A stretch of DNA of 64,000 bases from Trabulsiella odontotermitis (GTDB lineage: Bacteria; Pseudomonadota; Gammaproteobacteria; Enterobacterales; Enterobacteriaceae), in contig NZ_LIFX01000003.1 in NCBI RefSeq assembly GCF_001297775.1, forward strand, positions 62,001 through 126,000, read 5' to 3'. A program made the position numbers and the translations under genes. Numbering within the stretch: the first letter of the stretch is position 1; every line of letters begins with the position of its first letter. The notes below the pieces were generated by a model. The model had not been told where the DNA came from and ran no database searches. It was given only the letters and a program-made list of their open reading frames with translations. Positions 45,051-54,628 of this stretch are shown here, one piece after another.

Positions 45051-46307
45051 ATGAAGATAAAAAACTTACGGTGGTACATTATCATACTTGTCATGCTGGG
45101 TACCGTCACCAACTACCTGGCACGAAGTACCCTCGGCGTTGCGGCGCCTGAAATGATGAAAACGCTGGGATTATCCAGTGAGCAATATTCGTGGATTGTC
45201 TCCGTCTTTCCCTTCACCTACGCCATCGGCGGGATCCTCTGCGGGTTTGTGATTGATCGCTACGGCCTGCGTCTGAGCTTCGCCATTCTGGCGGCGTTGT
45301 GGTCGATTTTCAATATGCTGACCGGCCTGTGCAGCACCTGGCTGCCCATTGCCTGGTTACGCGGCGGGCTTGGGATCACCGAAGCGGCCTTCAACCCGGC
45401 AGGGATGAAAGTGACAGCAGAGTGGTTTCCGGCGAAAGAGCGCGGGCTGGCCTGCGGTGTTTACAGTCTCGGCACCTCGCTGGGGGCAATGCTGGCGCCG
45501 CCGCTGGTGGTGTGGGCCATCGTCAATTACAACTGGGAAATGTCGTTCGTGGTGACCGGCGGCGTCGGGCTTATCTGGTGCGTGCTGTGGCTGGTTTGCT
45601 ATCGCCCGCCAGAAAAACACCCGGCGATGATCGCCTCAGAATATGACGCCGTGCTGGCCGATCAGATCGAAGTGGTGAAAGAAAAAGCTTCGCTGCGCTC
45701 CATCATCAAAAACAAGTCGCTGTGGGCGATTTCGCTGCCGCGCTTTATGGCTGACCCGGCGTGGGGAACGCTGCATTACTGGATGCCGCTGTACCTGGTC
45801 ACCGTGCGTCACATGAATCTGCAGGAGATCGCCATGTTTGCCTGGCTGCCATTCCTGACGGCGGATCTCGGCTGCCTGTGCGCCGGGTTTATGTCGCGGA
45901 TACTGGTCAACCGCGGCGTCAGCGTGCTCAATTCCAAACGCATTACTTTCACTTTTGCCGCGCTGTTAATGCTCTCCATGGCGGGTGTCGGCTTCGTGAC
46001 GAACGTCTACGTCGCTATTGCGCTGTTCTGCGTCGCCGGGTTTGCTCATCAGTGCCTGTCGATCACGATCATCAGCATGTCCTCTGACTTGTTCTCAAAA
46101 CATGAAGTGGCGACCGCTACCGGTTTTGCGGCCTTTACCGGCAGCATGGGCAACTTCCTGTTCGGCCTGTTCCTCGGCGCGATGGTCGCGGTGGTGGGCT
46201 ACAACGTCTTTTTTGTCGGCTTAGGCATTTTCGATTTAATCGGCGCGATGTTCCTGTGGCTGTTAATTAAAAATCCACAACAAAAAATGCAAACCGTGGC
46301 GGCATAA
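45051..46307 (+). CDS. MFS transporter for uronates (ACS family, ExuT-like)
   Basis: 418 residues, 12 membrane segments. RWYIIILVMLGTVTNYLARS and the following TLGVAAPEMMKTLGLSSEQYSW are typical of hexuronate and sugar-acid symporters. First gene of an operon with a KdgM-type porin and two lyases, so its cargo is probably unsaturated mono- or oligouronates. SD AGGGA. Regulated by the CRP and KdgR-type sites upstream. Confidence 0.85.
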   Translation: MKIKNLRWYIIILVMLGTVTNYLARSTLGVAAPEMMKTLGLSSEQYSWIVSVFPFTYAIGGILCGFVIDRYGLRLSFAILAALWSIFNMLTGLCSTWLPIAWLRGGLGITEAAFNPAGMKVTAEWFPAKERGLACGVYSLGTSLGAMLAPPLVVWAIVNYNWEMSFVVTGGVGLIWCVLWLVCYRPPEKHPAMIASEYDAVLADQIEVVKEKASLRSIIKNKSLWAISLPRFMADPAWGTLHYWMPLYLVTVRHMNLQEIAMFAWLPFLTADLGCLCAGFMSRILVNRGVSVLNSKRITFTFAALLMLSMAGVGFVTNVYVAIALFCVAGFAHQCLSITIISMSSDLFSKHEVATATGFAAFTGSMGNFLFGLFLGAMVAVVGYNVFFVGLGIFDLIGAMFLWLLIKNPQQKMQTVAA

Positions 46308-46336
46308 CTCGCCAGACATTTATTAAGGGAAAACGT

Positions 46337-47035
46337 ATGAAAAAATTAGCAACACTGTTGCTGGCGGCCGCCTTTTGCCCGCTGGTCAGCCAGGCGGTCA
46401 CGCTTGATATTCGTGGTGGTTATCGTGAAGGCAGCCATAAATATGAATCGCGCTTCAAAATGAGCCAGGCGTGGAGCAATGGTTTCTGGCTCAGTATGGA
46501 AACCGATAATAAGCAGGGCGTTGACGGTTTCGACCAGTCCTCCACCGATTACAACGAAATCGAAGGGAATTACAAATATAAGCTGGCGAAAACGGTCACC
46601 ATGCAGCCCGGCATGGTGTACCACTGGGGTGGCGACGGAGCGCAGATCCGCCCCTACGTGAAGTTTATCTGGAATATGACGCCAGCCACCTGGAGCGGCA
46701 TCCGCTTTCGTTATGACTGGAACCAGTATGATTCCACCGACCTGTCAGGGAATAAAGATAAAGCCAGTGTCGGGCGAATGGATCTCTATTTCGGCTGGCA
46801 AAACGATAAATGGTATATCCAGGATAACCCGGTCTTTTATCGCTACGTAAATGACTTTAATTACAACAATAAAGAACAGTCGGCCTGGGAAAACGATCTG
46901 GTCATTAAATATAAGCTGAGCAAAGTCTGGCAGCCGTATATCGAGTGGGATTACATGGGCCAGCAGGGCAGTTATCAGGGGCGTAAAGGGCTGACCGAAA
47001 ACCGCTACCGCGTCGGTATTTCCATTAATATCTAA
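46337..47035 (+). CDS. KdgM-family oligosaccharide porin
   Basis: 232 residues: signal peptide (LLAAAFCPLVSQA/VTLD), then a 12-strand barrel pattern. VTLDIRGGYREGSHKYESRFK and NRYRVGISINI fit KdgM/NanC porins, monomeric channels for acidic oligosaccharides (oligogalacturonate, sialic acid). Located 29 nt after the MFS gene and 14 nt before the lyase gene. Confidence 0.88.
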   Translation: MKKLATLLLAAAFCPLVSQAVTLDIRGGYREGSHKYESRFKMSQAWSNGFWLSMETDNKQGVDGFDQSSTDYNEIEGNYKYKLAKTVTMQPGMVYHWGGDGAQIRPYVKFIWNMTPATWSGIRFRYDWNQYDSTDLSGNKDKASVGRMDLYFGWQNDKWYIQDNPVFYRYVNDFNYNNKEQSAWENDLVIKYKLSKVWQPYIEWDYMGQQGSYQGRKGLTENRYRVGISINI

Positions 47036-47049
47036 GGGACGGGCATATC

Positions 47050-48258
47050 ATGAAAGCTAAAATCGCATATCTTGCGTTGGCTGTCTGGAGCAGCGCGTTC
47101 GCGGCGAACGCCAGCGCCGACTGCCTGACCTGGGACTGCCAACAGATGCAGGACATCAAAACACAGATCGCCCATCACGATGGCCGCTATACGGCGGCCT
47201 GGCAGGCGCTGCAAAAACAGGCCGATGCCGCACTGGCGCATTCGCGCTGGTCGGTGACGGATAAGACCCTGACTCCGGCGTCGGGTGATAAGCACGACTA
47301 TTTCAGCTTCGGCCCCTACTGGTGGCCGGACCCGGACCGCAAGGATGGTCTGCCGTACATCCGCAAAGACGGTCAAATCAACCCGGATTCGAAAACCAGC
47401 GCCACCGACAGCAAACGAATGGTGCAGTTTTCTGATGATGTGCGCGCGCTGACGCTTGCCTGGTATTACAGCGGCGAGGCGAAATATGCGCAGAAAGCAC
47501 AGCAGATGCTGCGCGCGTGGTTCCTTGACAGCAACACCCGCATGAACCCGCACCTGAAATACGCGCAGGCGATTCCGGGGATCGTTGACGGGCGCGGTAT
47601 CGGCATCATTGATACCCGCGTGCTGATCGACGTGGCGGACAGCATTGCGCTGCTCGCCACGGCAGGGCAGATCCCGTCCGCTGAACTGGCGGGGTATCAG
47701 AAATGGTATACCGACTACACCGCGTGGCTGAAAACCAGCCGCAACGGCTTTGAAGAGGCGAACTGGTACAACAATCACGGCGCGTGGTATGACGCGCAGG
47801 TGACGGCGTTTTCCCTGTTTACCGGTGATAACGCCAGCGCGGCGACGCAGATCGACATCTTCACCCTGCGCCACCTGGCGTCGCAGGTGAACAGCAAGGG
47901 TGAGATCACTTCGGAGCTGGAACGTACCCGCTCTTTCCATTACAGCAACTTTGCACTGGCAGCGTATGCGCGGATGGGGCGCTACGGCGAGAAGCTCAAC
48001 ACCGATGTCTGGGGATTTGAACTCGACGGGCGCACGATGAAAAAAGCCTTCGCGTTGATAAGCGATCAGACCGGGAAATCGCCGCAAGCCTGGCCGTATA
48101 AAGAACTGCGTTATATGCCGTCCGAAGCGACAGGCCCGATGCTGGCGGCGGCGAGAGCGTATAAGGATGCGACGTTTGTCGACAGCGCCCGCCTGCTGGC
48201 GGAGACGGATCCGCAGAATATCAATCTGCTGATCCCCGGATCGGTACTGGTGAAATAG
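47050..48258 (+). CDS. Periplasmic alginate-lyase superfamily protein (PL5-like)
   Basis: 402 residues: signal peptide (FAANASA/DCLTW) and an alpha-barrel lyase fold. YFSFGPYWWPDP, the Asn-Asn-His motif in WYNNHGAWYDAQ and the Arg/Tyr stretch ERTRSFHYSNFAL fit the PL5 catalytic set (His and Tyr of Sphingomonas A1-III). It should cut uronate polymers or oligomers by beta-elimination in the periplasm after entry through the KdgM-like porin. The polymer (mannuronan, glucuronan or other) is not shown by the sequence. Confidence 0.82.
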   Translation: MKAKIAYLALAVWSSAFAANASADCLTWDCQQMQDIKTQIAHHDGRYTAAWQALQKQADAALAHSRWSVTDKTLTPASGDKHDYFSFGPYWWPDPDRKDGLPYIRKDGQINPDSKTSATDSKRMVQFSDDVRALTLAWYYSGEAKYAQKAQQMLRAWFLDSNTRMNPHLKYAQAIPGIVDGRGIGIIDTRVLIDVADSIALLATAGQIPSAELAGYQKWYTDYTAWLKTSRNGFEEANWYNNHGAWYDAQVTAFSLFTGDNASAATQIDIFTLRHLASQVNSKGEITSELERTRSFHYSNFALAAYARMGRYGEKLNTDVWGFELDGRTMKKAFALISDQTGKSPQAWPYKELRYMPSEATGPMLAAARAYKDATFVDSARLLAETDPQNINLLIPGSVLVK

Positions 48259-48268
48259 GCGGTCAGGG

Positions 48269-50206
48269 ATGAAACAATTTACCGATGCGCAGATCCAGAT
48301 GGCGCGTCAGCGCGTAACCCCGGAGGTAGTCAACGCGCTGATCGCCCGCAACCGGGAGGTGATTGATAACGACATTCTGGTTCCGGAAACGGGCTGCGCC
48401 ACCTGGAATCACTACTTTTTCTGCCCGGACCACAGTGTCCGGCTGATCTGGGATCGTCATTCACCGGGGCGGCATCGCTGCCCCATCGACGGCGCGACGT
48501 TTGCAGGCGAACCATATGACGGCGCCTGGTGGCGCTGGCTGAACGGGCTTAACGCCAGAGCCTGCTACGAGCTGGCGGTGCTCTGGCTGCTAACCGATGA
48601 TCCCCGCTGGCTGGAGAAAGTGGTGGGGATCCTGATGCGCTATGCGCAGTATTACCCGGACTACGAAGAGCATGGCGGTATTCCGTATAACGGGCCGGGC
48701 AAGGCCAATGCCCAGACGTTGTGCGAGGCGAACTGTCACGCTGATTTTGCCCGCGGGTTTGACATCATCCGCGCGCAACTGACCCGGACGCAGGAGCGCT
48801 ATATTGCCGAACGGCTGCTGTGTTGCGGCGCGGAATTTCTGATGGCTCATCGCTGCAACCAGATCCACAACCACGAGGTGAAGATCGGCGCCACCATCGG
48901 CATCATTGGCGCGGTGCTGGGAAACGATCGTTATCTCGATTTCGCCGTCAGCAGCCCGTACGGCCTGCAGTATCAACTGGAGCATGCTCTGTCGGCGGGC
49001 GGGTTGTGGTTTGAGGGATCGGTTCATTACCACTACTACGCGCTGGAAGCCTTTTTTGCTTTCGAAAAAGTGGCGCAGGGAAGCCGCTACAGTCTGCTGG
49101 ATAAGCCCTGGTATCGCCGGATGCTGAGCGTGCCGTTACAACTGTTGTTGCCCGATATGACGTTCCCGGCCATCAACGACTGCGTGAAAGGGCAGGAGCG
49201 GCCCGGTCACCCGGATATCTATGAATTCGCCTGGCAGGTTTATCGCGAACCGGAATATGGCGCGCTGCTGTCGTGGCTGTACAGCACCCGCCCGCGCGAC
49301 AACATCGACGCGCTGTTTTACGGCGTGGCGCTGCCGGAGCAACATTTGCAGCCGCCGGAAGGGCATCTGCATGCGCCGGATCTCGGTTTAACCCTCATCC
49401 GTACTACGCCGGGGGATGCGGTGTGCATCAACCATCTGCCGTACGGTGGCGAGCACGATCATTACGCCAGCCTGGATCTGATCGTTTATCGTGATGGTAA
49501 ACCGCTGTTGCCCGATCTCGGCACCACCGGCTACGGCGCACCGTTGCATTACGGTTATTACAAAAACACCTTTTCCCACAGCACGCTCTGCGTGAACGGG
49601 CGCAATCAGCCGCCGTCGAATCCGCAGGTGGTCAGTTGGTCAGAAACCTGCGCGGACGCCCGTCTGGTGGCGGAGGTGAACTGGCGGCAGCCCATCGCCA
49701 TGCCGGACAGCAAAACCCGCGTCGAATGGGATGATGCGGCGTATCAGGATGTCAGCTTTCGCCGCCATGTGGTGGTGACCGATCGCTGGCTGATTGACGT
49801 GCATGAGGTGGATAACCCGCATCAGCAGCAGGTGGATTCGGTGTGGCATCTCAACGCGACGCCTGCGGGCGACCGTTCGGCAACGTGCTGTTTTCCGCAT
49901 GTTCATGCGATCCGCCAGACGCCGCTGGCGCACGCCGCCGATCTCTTTTACACCGCCGCCACGCCGCTGCACCTGCACTGTTTTTCCGGCGGCGAGACGA
50001 CGTTGATTGAGGCGCGCGGTCCTGATAACCCGTCAACCTCGGATCTGGCGTATGTGATCCTGCGGACCACGCAGCAGCGCATCGTTCACGTCTGCGTGTT
50101 TGACTTTACCGGCAGCGGGGAAATTTGCGTGGAGTGGGCAAACGGTACGCTGCGCGTTGAAGAAGCGCGTTCGGGCTATTCCTGTACGCTGGGGGTAAAA
50201 GCGTAA
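48269..50206 (+). CDS. Cytoplasmic heparinase II/III-type oligouronate lyase (PL15/PL17-like)
   Basis: 645 residues, no signal peptide. N-terminal alpha-toroid with NQIHNHEVKIGATIGIIG, then a C-terminal beta domain with the family motif GGEHDHYASLDLIVY, GKPLLPDLGTTGYG and FSHSTLCVNGRNQ. Such proteins release unsaturated monosaccharides from oligomer ends, the substrate for KdgF. Its 3' end overlaps the convergent EAL gene by 31 bp. Last gene of the uronate operon. Confidence 0.82.
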   Translation: MKQFTDAQIQMARQRVTPEVVNALIARNREVIDNDILVPETGCATWNHYFFCPDHSVRLIWDRHSPGRHRCPIDGATFAGEPYDGAWWRWLNGLNARACYELAVLWLLTDDPRWLEKVVGILMRYAQYYPDYEEHGGIPYNGPGKANAQTLCEANCHADFARGFDIIRAQLTRTQERYIAERLLCCGAEFLMAHRCNQIHNHEVKIGATIGIIGAVLGNDRYLDFAVSSPYGLQYQLEHALSAGGLWFEGSVHYHYYALEAFFAFEKVAQGSRYSLLDKPWYRRMLSVPLQLLLPDMTFPAINDCVKGQERPGHPDIYEFAWQVYREPEYGALLSWLYSTRPRDNIDALFYGVALPEQHLQPPEGHLHAPDLGLTLIRTTPGDAVCINHLPYGGEHDHYASLDLIVYRDGKPLLPDLGTTGYGAPLHYGYYKNTFSHSTLCVNGRNQPPSNPQVVSWSETCADARLVAEVNWRQPIAMPDSKTRVEWDDAAYQDVSFRRHVVVTDRWLIDVHEVDNPHQQQVDSVWHLNATPAGDRSATCCFPHVHAIRQTPLAHAADLFYTAATPLHLHCFSGGETTLIEARGPDNPSTSDLAYVILRTTQQRIVHVCVFDFTGSGEICVEWANGTLRVEEARSGYSCTLGVKA

Positions 50207-50925
50207 CCGACGCATTGCGGTGGCGGCGGGGCGGGCATGCGTGACATCAGCGTTTCAATGCTGCTCTCCCGCCATAGCATTCCCTGCAGGGCAAACCAGG
50301 GCATCGCTTCAAGCCACTGGCGATGGGCGGGCGTTTCGACGCCCTCCACAATCACCTGATGCTGATTGGCGCTGAAAAAACGCAACAGAGAGGACATCAA
50401 CTCCTGACCGTTCTTTTTCTCAAACAGGCTCCACAGCAGGCATTTGTCGGTTTTGATAAAGCGGAAGGGTTGCACCGCCAGCGCGCTGAACCCGGCATAA
50501 CCGGCACCGAAATCATCCAGCCAGAACGAGTATTTTTCGCTGATCGCCCGGGTGGCCGGGCTGTGCTTGATCAGCGTGCCGGAGAACTCGTTGATCTCAA
50601 AGTGCAGGAAATGCAGATCACTCACGCATTCGGCGACAAATTCGTTATCCAGTACCATCAGCGTTTGTTCATCGATGTTCAGCGTCACCATCACGTCGTG
50701 ATGCCGGAACCACGTCTGATGTCGGCGAACCAGCGCGATTTGCTCCAGCAAGATGTCCTGACGCAGGCGGGGAGAGGCCGTGCTGAAAAACTGCTCGACC
50801 TGGGCAAAACCGTGGTGTTTCAGGGGATCGAGCCGCGAAAGACACTCCACAGCGATCAGCTTTCCCTCACGATTAAACATCGGCTGAAAAACGTAGCGCA
50901 TCCCGGTGGGTTTACTGATCATCAT
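50176..50925 (-). CDS. EAL-domain cyclic-di-GMP phosphodiesterase-like protein
   Basis: 249 residues made of one EAL domain, no membrane segment. The name motif is ECL (27-29) instead of EAL, but the other metal and catalytic positions appear kept: Asn in TLNIDEQ, Glu in HFEINE, Asp-Asp in WLDDFGAG, Lys in FIKTDK, Glu in VEGVET. It may break down cyclic-di-GMP or act as a binding/regulatory protein. Last gene of the fimbrial operon, 24 bp after the adhesin gene. Confidence 0.82.
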   Translation of the reverse strand: MMISKPTGMRYVFQPMFNREGKLIAVECLSRLDPLKHHGFAQVEQFFSTASPRLRQDILLEQIALVRRHQTWFRHHDVMVTLNIDEQTLMVLDNEFVAECVSDLHFLHFEINEFSGTLIKHSPATRAISEKYSFWLDDFGAGYAGFSALAVQPFRFIKTDKCLLWSLFEKKNGQELMSSLLRFFSANQHQVIVEGVETPAHRQWLEAMPWFALQGMLWRESSIETLMSRMPAPPPPQCVGYAFTPSVQE

Positions 50926-50949
50926 GATAATTTCCTGGCGCGTTCCCGG

Positions 50950-51993
50950 TTATTTGAACGTCACGTCGATACTGGCGGAGGCGTTGAACACCCCTTCTTT
51001 CGGCGTCGCGCTCAGCCATTTCAGACTGGCCAGAAAGTTAGTGCTCATCACGCTGCCATTGACGTAACCCAGCGGTACCGGCGTTTTCAGCGGGATCCAA
51101 CGGGTGGGGTTATCCGCTGGTGAAATCAGGATCCCGAAACCGCTGTTGGTGGTCGGCAGAATGGTGGTGGTGTCCTGCGTCGGGTAAGTGGTGCTGAAAC
51201 TTGCCATCAGCGTCTGCCCCTGGCAGTCCTGCCCGGCGCCGGTCAGGTTCGCCTGCACCGAAAACGGCACCTGTTTTTCGATTTTCCCGCTCACCGCATT
51301 ACGCGCCGGGATCTTGCCGAAATTCACCACCGTGCCGTTGTTAGCGACCACCGTCACCTGCGGGTTGCAGGAGATAAAACGGATATTCCCCAGCCCGGCA
51401 ATGTAAGCGCGGAAGTTACTGTTCGGGCGGCTGTTGAGCCCACCAACGCCATCAACCTGGAACAGCGCATACTGCGAGTTATCGGTGATCTGCCCGTTTT
51501 GCGGCGGCTGCTGGCCGGTCGCTTTGATATACACCGAATACTCCACCGTGACCGTCTGCGATTGGGCAGGTGAACGACAGCCACCGCGGCCATCAGGGCG
51601 GCAGGTGGTGCCAGGGCCAACCAGCGATTTCGCCGACGACGACGGTTTGTGGTCAACGCTCTGGAAGGTCACACCCACTTCCAGCGAGTTGTGGATCGAC
51701 TGCATCAGCCGCGTCGGGTCCCAGTACAGATACGCATCTTCGCCTCGCGGAAAGCCGTCGGTATCTTCGCACTTGAAGGTGGACGTAAAAGTTTGCGAAC
51801 GCCACAGCAGCGATCCTGCCGTCAGGCTGGCGGTGGACACCACAATCGGTTTATCCAGCGTAATAATCTGCTTCACGCTGTTGGTCCCCGCTTCTTTGCA
51901 GGAGAGCGCAAAGCTTTTCAGCGGCAGCGAGGTGGCGAGCAGGGTTAACAGGGCAAGCCCTGCCCGGGAGAGTTTTTGCGTGAATCGCATCAT
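50950..51993 (-). CDS. Two-domain fimbrial tip adhesin
   Basis: 347 residues with a signal peptide (LPLKSFA/LSCKEAG). An N-terminal lectin-like domain (about 30-190, with cysteine pairs) is followed by a pilin domain (NPQVTVVANNGTVVNFGKI ... CQGQTL ... ASIDVTFK). This order is typical of FimH-type adhesins. Usher and chaperone genes are upstream. ATG at 51993 (another at 51990); SD AAGGAA. The receptor is unknown. Confidence 0.82.
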   Translation of the reverse strand: MMRFTQKLSRAGLALLTLLATSLPLKSFALSCKEAGTNSVKQIITLDKPIVVSTASLTAGSLLWRSQTFTSTFKCEDTDGFPRGEDAYLYWDPTRLMQSIHNSLEVGVTFQSVDHKPSSSAKSLVGPGTTCRPDGRGGCRSPAQSQTVTVEYSVYIKATGQQPPQNGQITDNSQYALFQVDGVGGLNSRPNSNFRAYIAGLGNIRFISCNPQVTVVANNGTVVNFGKIPARNAVSGKIEKQVPFSVQANLTGAGQDCQGQTLMASFSTTYPTQDTTTILPTTNSGFGILISPADNPTRWIPLKTPVPLGYVNGSVMSTNFLASLKWLSATPKEGVFNASASIDVTFK

Positions 51994-52003
51994 CAAGGTT
52001 CCT

Positions 52004-54607
52004 TTATTGTGTGCTGCAGGTCAGGGTGACTTCCTGATAACCACCCGGTTTATTCGTATCCACAGGCGGCAGTGGCGGCACGATCATCAGGCAGGACTGC
52101 CCGGCGTCATCGCCCCATTTCATCCGCAGTTTTTCACCGCTTTCAACGCCGGAGACATACGCTTTCCCCTGAGTACCGACGACGCCGATGCTGCTGCCCT
52201 GGGCATTGAAAATGGTCGCGCCAATCAGCGGCGACTCGCCGTTATCGAGCGTACTGTGAATGAGCAGGCTCTGGCCGGTATGCGTTTCAAACACCACTTT
52301 GCCGATCGCGCGCTGCGTCGGGACGACATCTTTCGCCGCCAGCGGGATGTCGAGCCCATTGCCGATGTCCGAAGTGCGTAGCGCGACACGGTTGTGGCGG
52401 TACGGCATCGCGGAGGTCTGCACGGCATAACCGAAGCGGTCGATGGTCGCACCCGGCTGGTTTTCCAGACGCACGCCCTGCGCGTTTTTGGCTTCAACCA
52501 GCACGAAGGTGTTCTGCAACGGCTGCGACAGGGTAACGCCCCCCGCGTGCATCACCACGCCACCCGCCACGTTCAGCGAGGTCTGCTGATAGCGCGAGTT
52601 GTAGCTGTGTCCGACCTCGATATTGCCCGCGCTGCCCTGATAACCGAGATTCGCCAGGCTGGTGTCGCCGCCGTTCTGCGTATGCCCGGTCTGGAGGAAA
52701 TAATTCATGCGATTGTCATCCAGCAGCGTACCGCTGAGGCCAGTGCTGTAACCGTCACCGCTCTGTTTGCTGTGAGTGACGTTGGCGCTCAGGGTCATGT
52801 CGCGGTTATGGTCAAAGACGCTGAACGGAATCGACAGATTCACGTTCACGCTGTTGTCGCTGTAGCCGTAGTTGCTGCGGCTGTTCTGGTAAAACACGCT
52901 GTAGCTGATGCGGTTCCAGGTGCTACTGAAGCCGGTCTGCACGGTGCGGTCGTAGGCCGACGTGCCCCAGTAGTTCTGGCGGCTCAGAATGGCGTACAAC
53001 GAAGCACCGGCGATGTGCTGGTTCACCGATAACTGAATACGCTGGCGCTTGTTGTTATAGCGCAGCGTGTCGTAATACTTGCGTTGCTGGTTTGCCCAGT
53101 CCGGCTGGCCGTTCGGGTTGTTATCCGGATCGTAATACTGAGTGCGGTAGAAGCCGTTGGCCCAGCTTGCGCGCTCAGCAATGGCGTCCGAAAAGTCGTA
53201 ATAACCGGAAGTGGAATAGCGGTAACCGGCAAGCTGGAATTCGGTCCCCAGTTCGTTCAGCGCTTTGGCGTAGAGGAAACGGAAACTTGCGCCGCGCTTG
53301 CTGTCGCCAGAGGCCAGATCGGTATCTGACCAGGCGGCATCCACTGATGCGGCGCCCAGCACGCCGAGATTAGTGCCGACGCCGAGTACGCCGGAGCGGT
53401 AATGTTCGGCAAACAGCAGGCCGCCATACGGCGTCAGGTCATAGCGCATGCCATGAGAGAAGGTACCCTGCACAAATTGCGGCTGATAGCGGCTGGTGCC
53501 ATCGTGGTATTTTCCGGCGGTGAACTGATACTCCCAAATCCCTTCGCGCAGCATGTTGGGCACCGACGAATACGGCACAGAAAAGCTATGGCGCGCGCCG
53601 TCCGCTTCGATCACCGTCACCGCCAGATCGCCGCTCAGCGTGCTCGGATAGATATCAGTGAGGGCAAACGGGCCAGGCGGCACCATGGTGCTGTATACCG
53701 TGTAACCGTTCTGGCGCACTTCGACACGCGCGTTGGTGTTCGCCACGCCACGCACTACCGGCGCATAGCCGCGCAGGCTGTCTGGTAGCATTTCGGGAAT
53801 ACTGGCGATCTGCACGCCACGGAACTGGAAACTGTCGAACACATTGTTGCTGGTATTGCTCTGACCAATCTGCAGACGGCTGCGCCACGGCACGATGTCC
53901 GTTTCCGCCCAACTGGAGACGGAGTGCCACTCTTCGTTTTGCCCCGGTTGTTTAGAGAGCGTCGAGTTATTGCGAAAACGCCACGCGCCGAGGTTCGCAC
54001 CGTTGTTCAGGGAGAGAAACGCGTAATCACCCTGGTGGGTGCTGCCGCCATCGGTATAACGGCTGTGATCGCCGCTGAAGCTGTAATTCACATAGGCGGC
54101 GTTAATACCGTCGTCATACATGCGTGGCGAAATAGCGCCCTGTGGACGCGGCTCCATATGGGTTTGCGGAACGGAAATATCCAGCTCCTGCAAACCGGCG
54201 TTCCAGCTGAGCGTACTGCCGGGAATATGTTTAATGATGTCATAGCAGGCGTTGCTGCCAGCGGTGTCCGGCAACAGAACGCCATATTCGCGGTAATCTT
54301 CTGCGCTCAGGCAAAACGTTCCCGGCACCTCTGGCTGGCGTTTCTTAAATTCAATCTCACGGTGGTCGACGCGTTTTTTATTGATATAGATATCGAACGG
54401 GTAGCGTCCCGGCAAAATATCGTCGCCATTGGCCAGATCTTTCACCAGCGCAACGTTATCTTCACCGTGAATAAACGAGGTATTGAACTGTTCTTCCGCG
54501 TAAGAAAAGGGCGTCACCAGCAATGGCATCGCTGAAACATACAGCGTACAACGGATGCGGGAAGCCAGACGTCGTGGTGACGTCGCCATTTTTTGAGCGC
54601 GTGCCAT
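52004..54607 (-). CDS. Fimbrial outer-membrane usher (FimD family)
   Basis: 867 residues. After a long signal region, FNTSFIHG begins the N-terminal chaperone-binding domain (DLANGDDILPGRYPFDIYIN); then the 24-strand pore with its plug region (VEVRQNGYTVYSTMVPPGPF) and the C-terminal domains. It secretes and assembles the pilin subunits. The ATG at 54607 has AGGG 9 nt before it; one at 54616 would add three residues but leaves no SD spacing. Confidence 0.92.
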   Translation of the reverse strand: MARAQKMATSPRRLASRIRCTLYVSAMPLLVTPFSYAEEQFNTSFIHGEDNVALVKDLANGDDILPGRYPFDIYINKKRVDHREIEFKKRQPEVPGTFCLSAEDYREYGVLLPDTAGSNACYDIIKHIPGSTLSWNAGLQELDISVPQTHMEPRPQGAISPRMYDDGINAAYVNYSFSGDHSRYTDGGSTHQGDYAFLSLNNGANLGAWRFRNNSTLSKQPGQNEEWHSVSSWAETDIVPWRSRLQIGQSNTSNNVFDSFQFRGVQIASIPEMLPDSLRGYAPVVRGVANTNARVEVRQNGYTVYSTMVPPGPFALTDIYPSTLSGDLAVTVIEADGARHSFSVPYSSVPNMLREGIWEYQFTAGKYHDGTSRYQPQFVQGTFSHGMRYDLTPYGGLLFAEHYRSGVLGVGTNLGVLGAASVDAAWSDTDLASGDSKRGASFRFLYAKALNELGTEFQLAGYRYSTSGYYDFSDAIAERASWANGFYRTQYYDPDNNPNGQPDWANQQRKYYDTLRYNNKRQRIQLSVNQHIAGASLYAILSRQNYWGTSAYDRTVQTGFSSTWNRISYSVFYQNSRSNYGYSDNSVNVNLSIPFSVFDHNRDMTLSANVTHSKQSGDGYSTGLSGTLLDDNRMNYFLQTGHTQNGGDTSLANLGYQGSAGNIEVGHSYNSRYQQTSLNVAGGVVMHAGGVTLSQPLQNTFVLVEAKNAQGVRLENQPGATIDRFGYAVQTSAMPYRHNRVALRTSDIGNGLDIPLAAKDVVPTQRAIGKVVFETHTGQSLLIHSTLDNGESPLIGATIFNAQGSSIGVVGTQGKAYVSGVESGEKLRMKWGDDAGQSCLMIVPPLPPVDTNKPGGYQEVTLTCSTQ

Positions 54608-54628
54608 TGAGTTCATCCCTAAGCTGAA

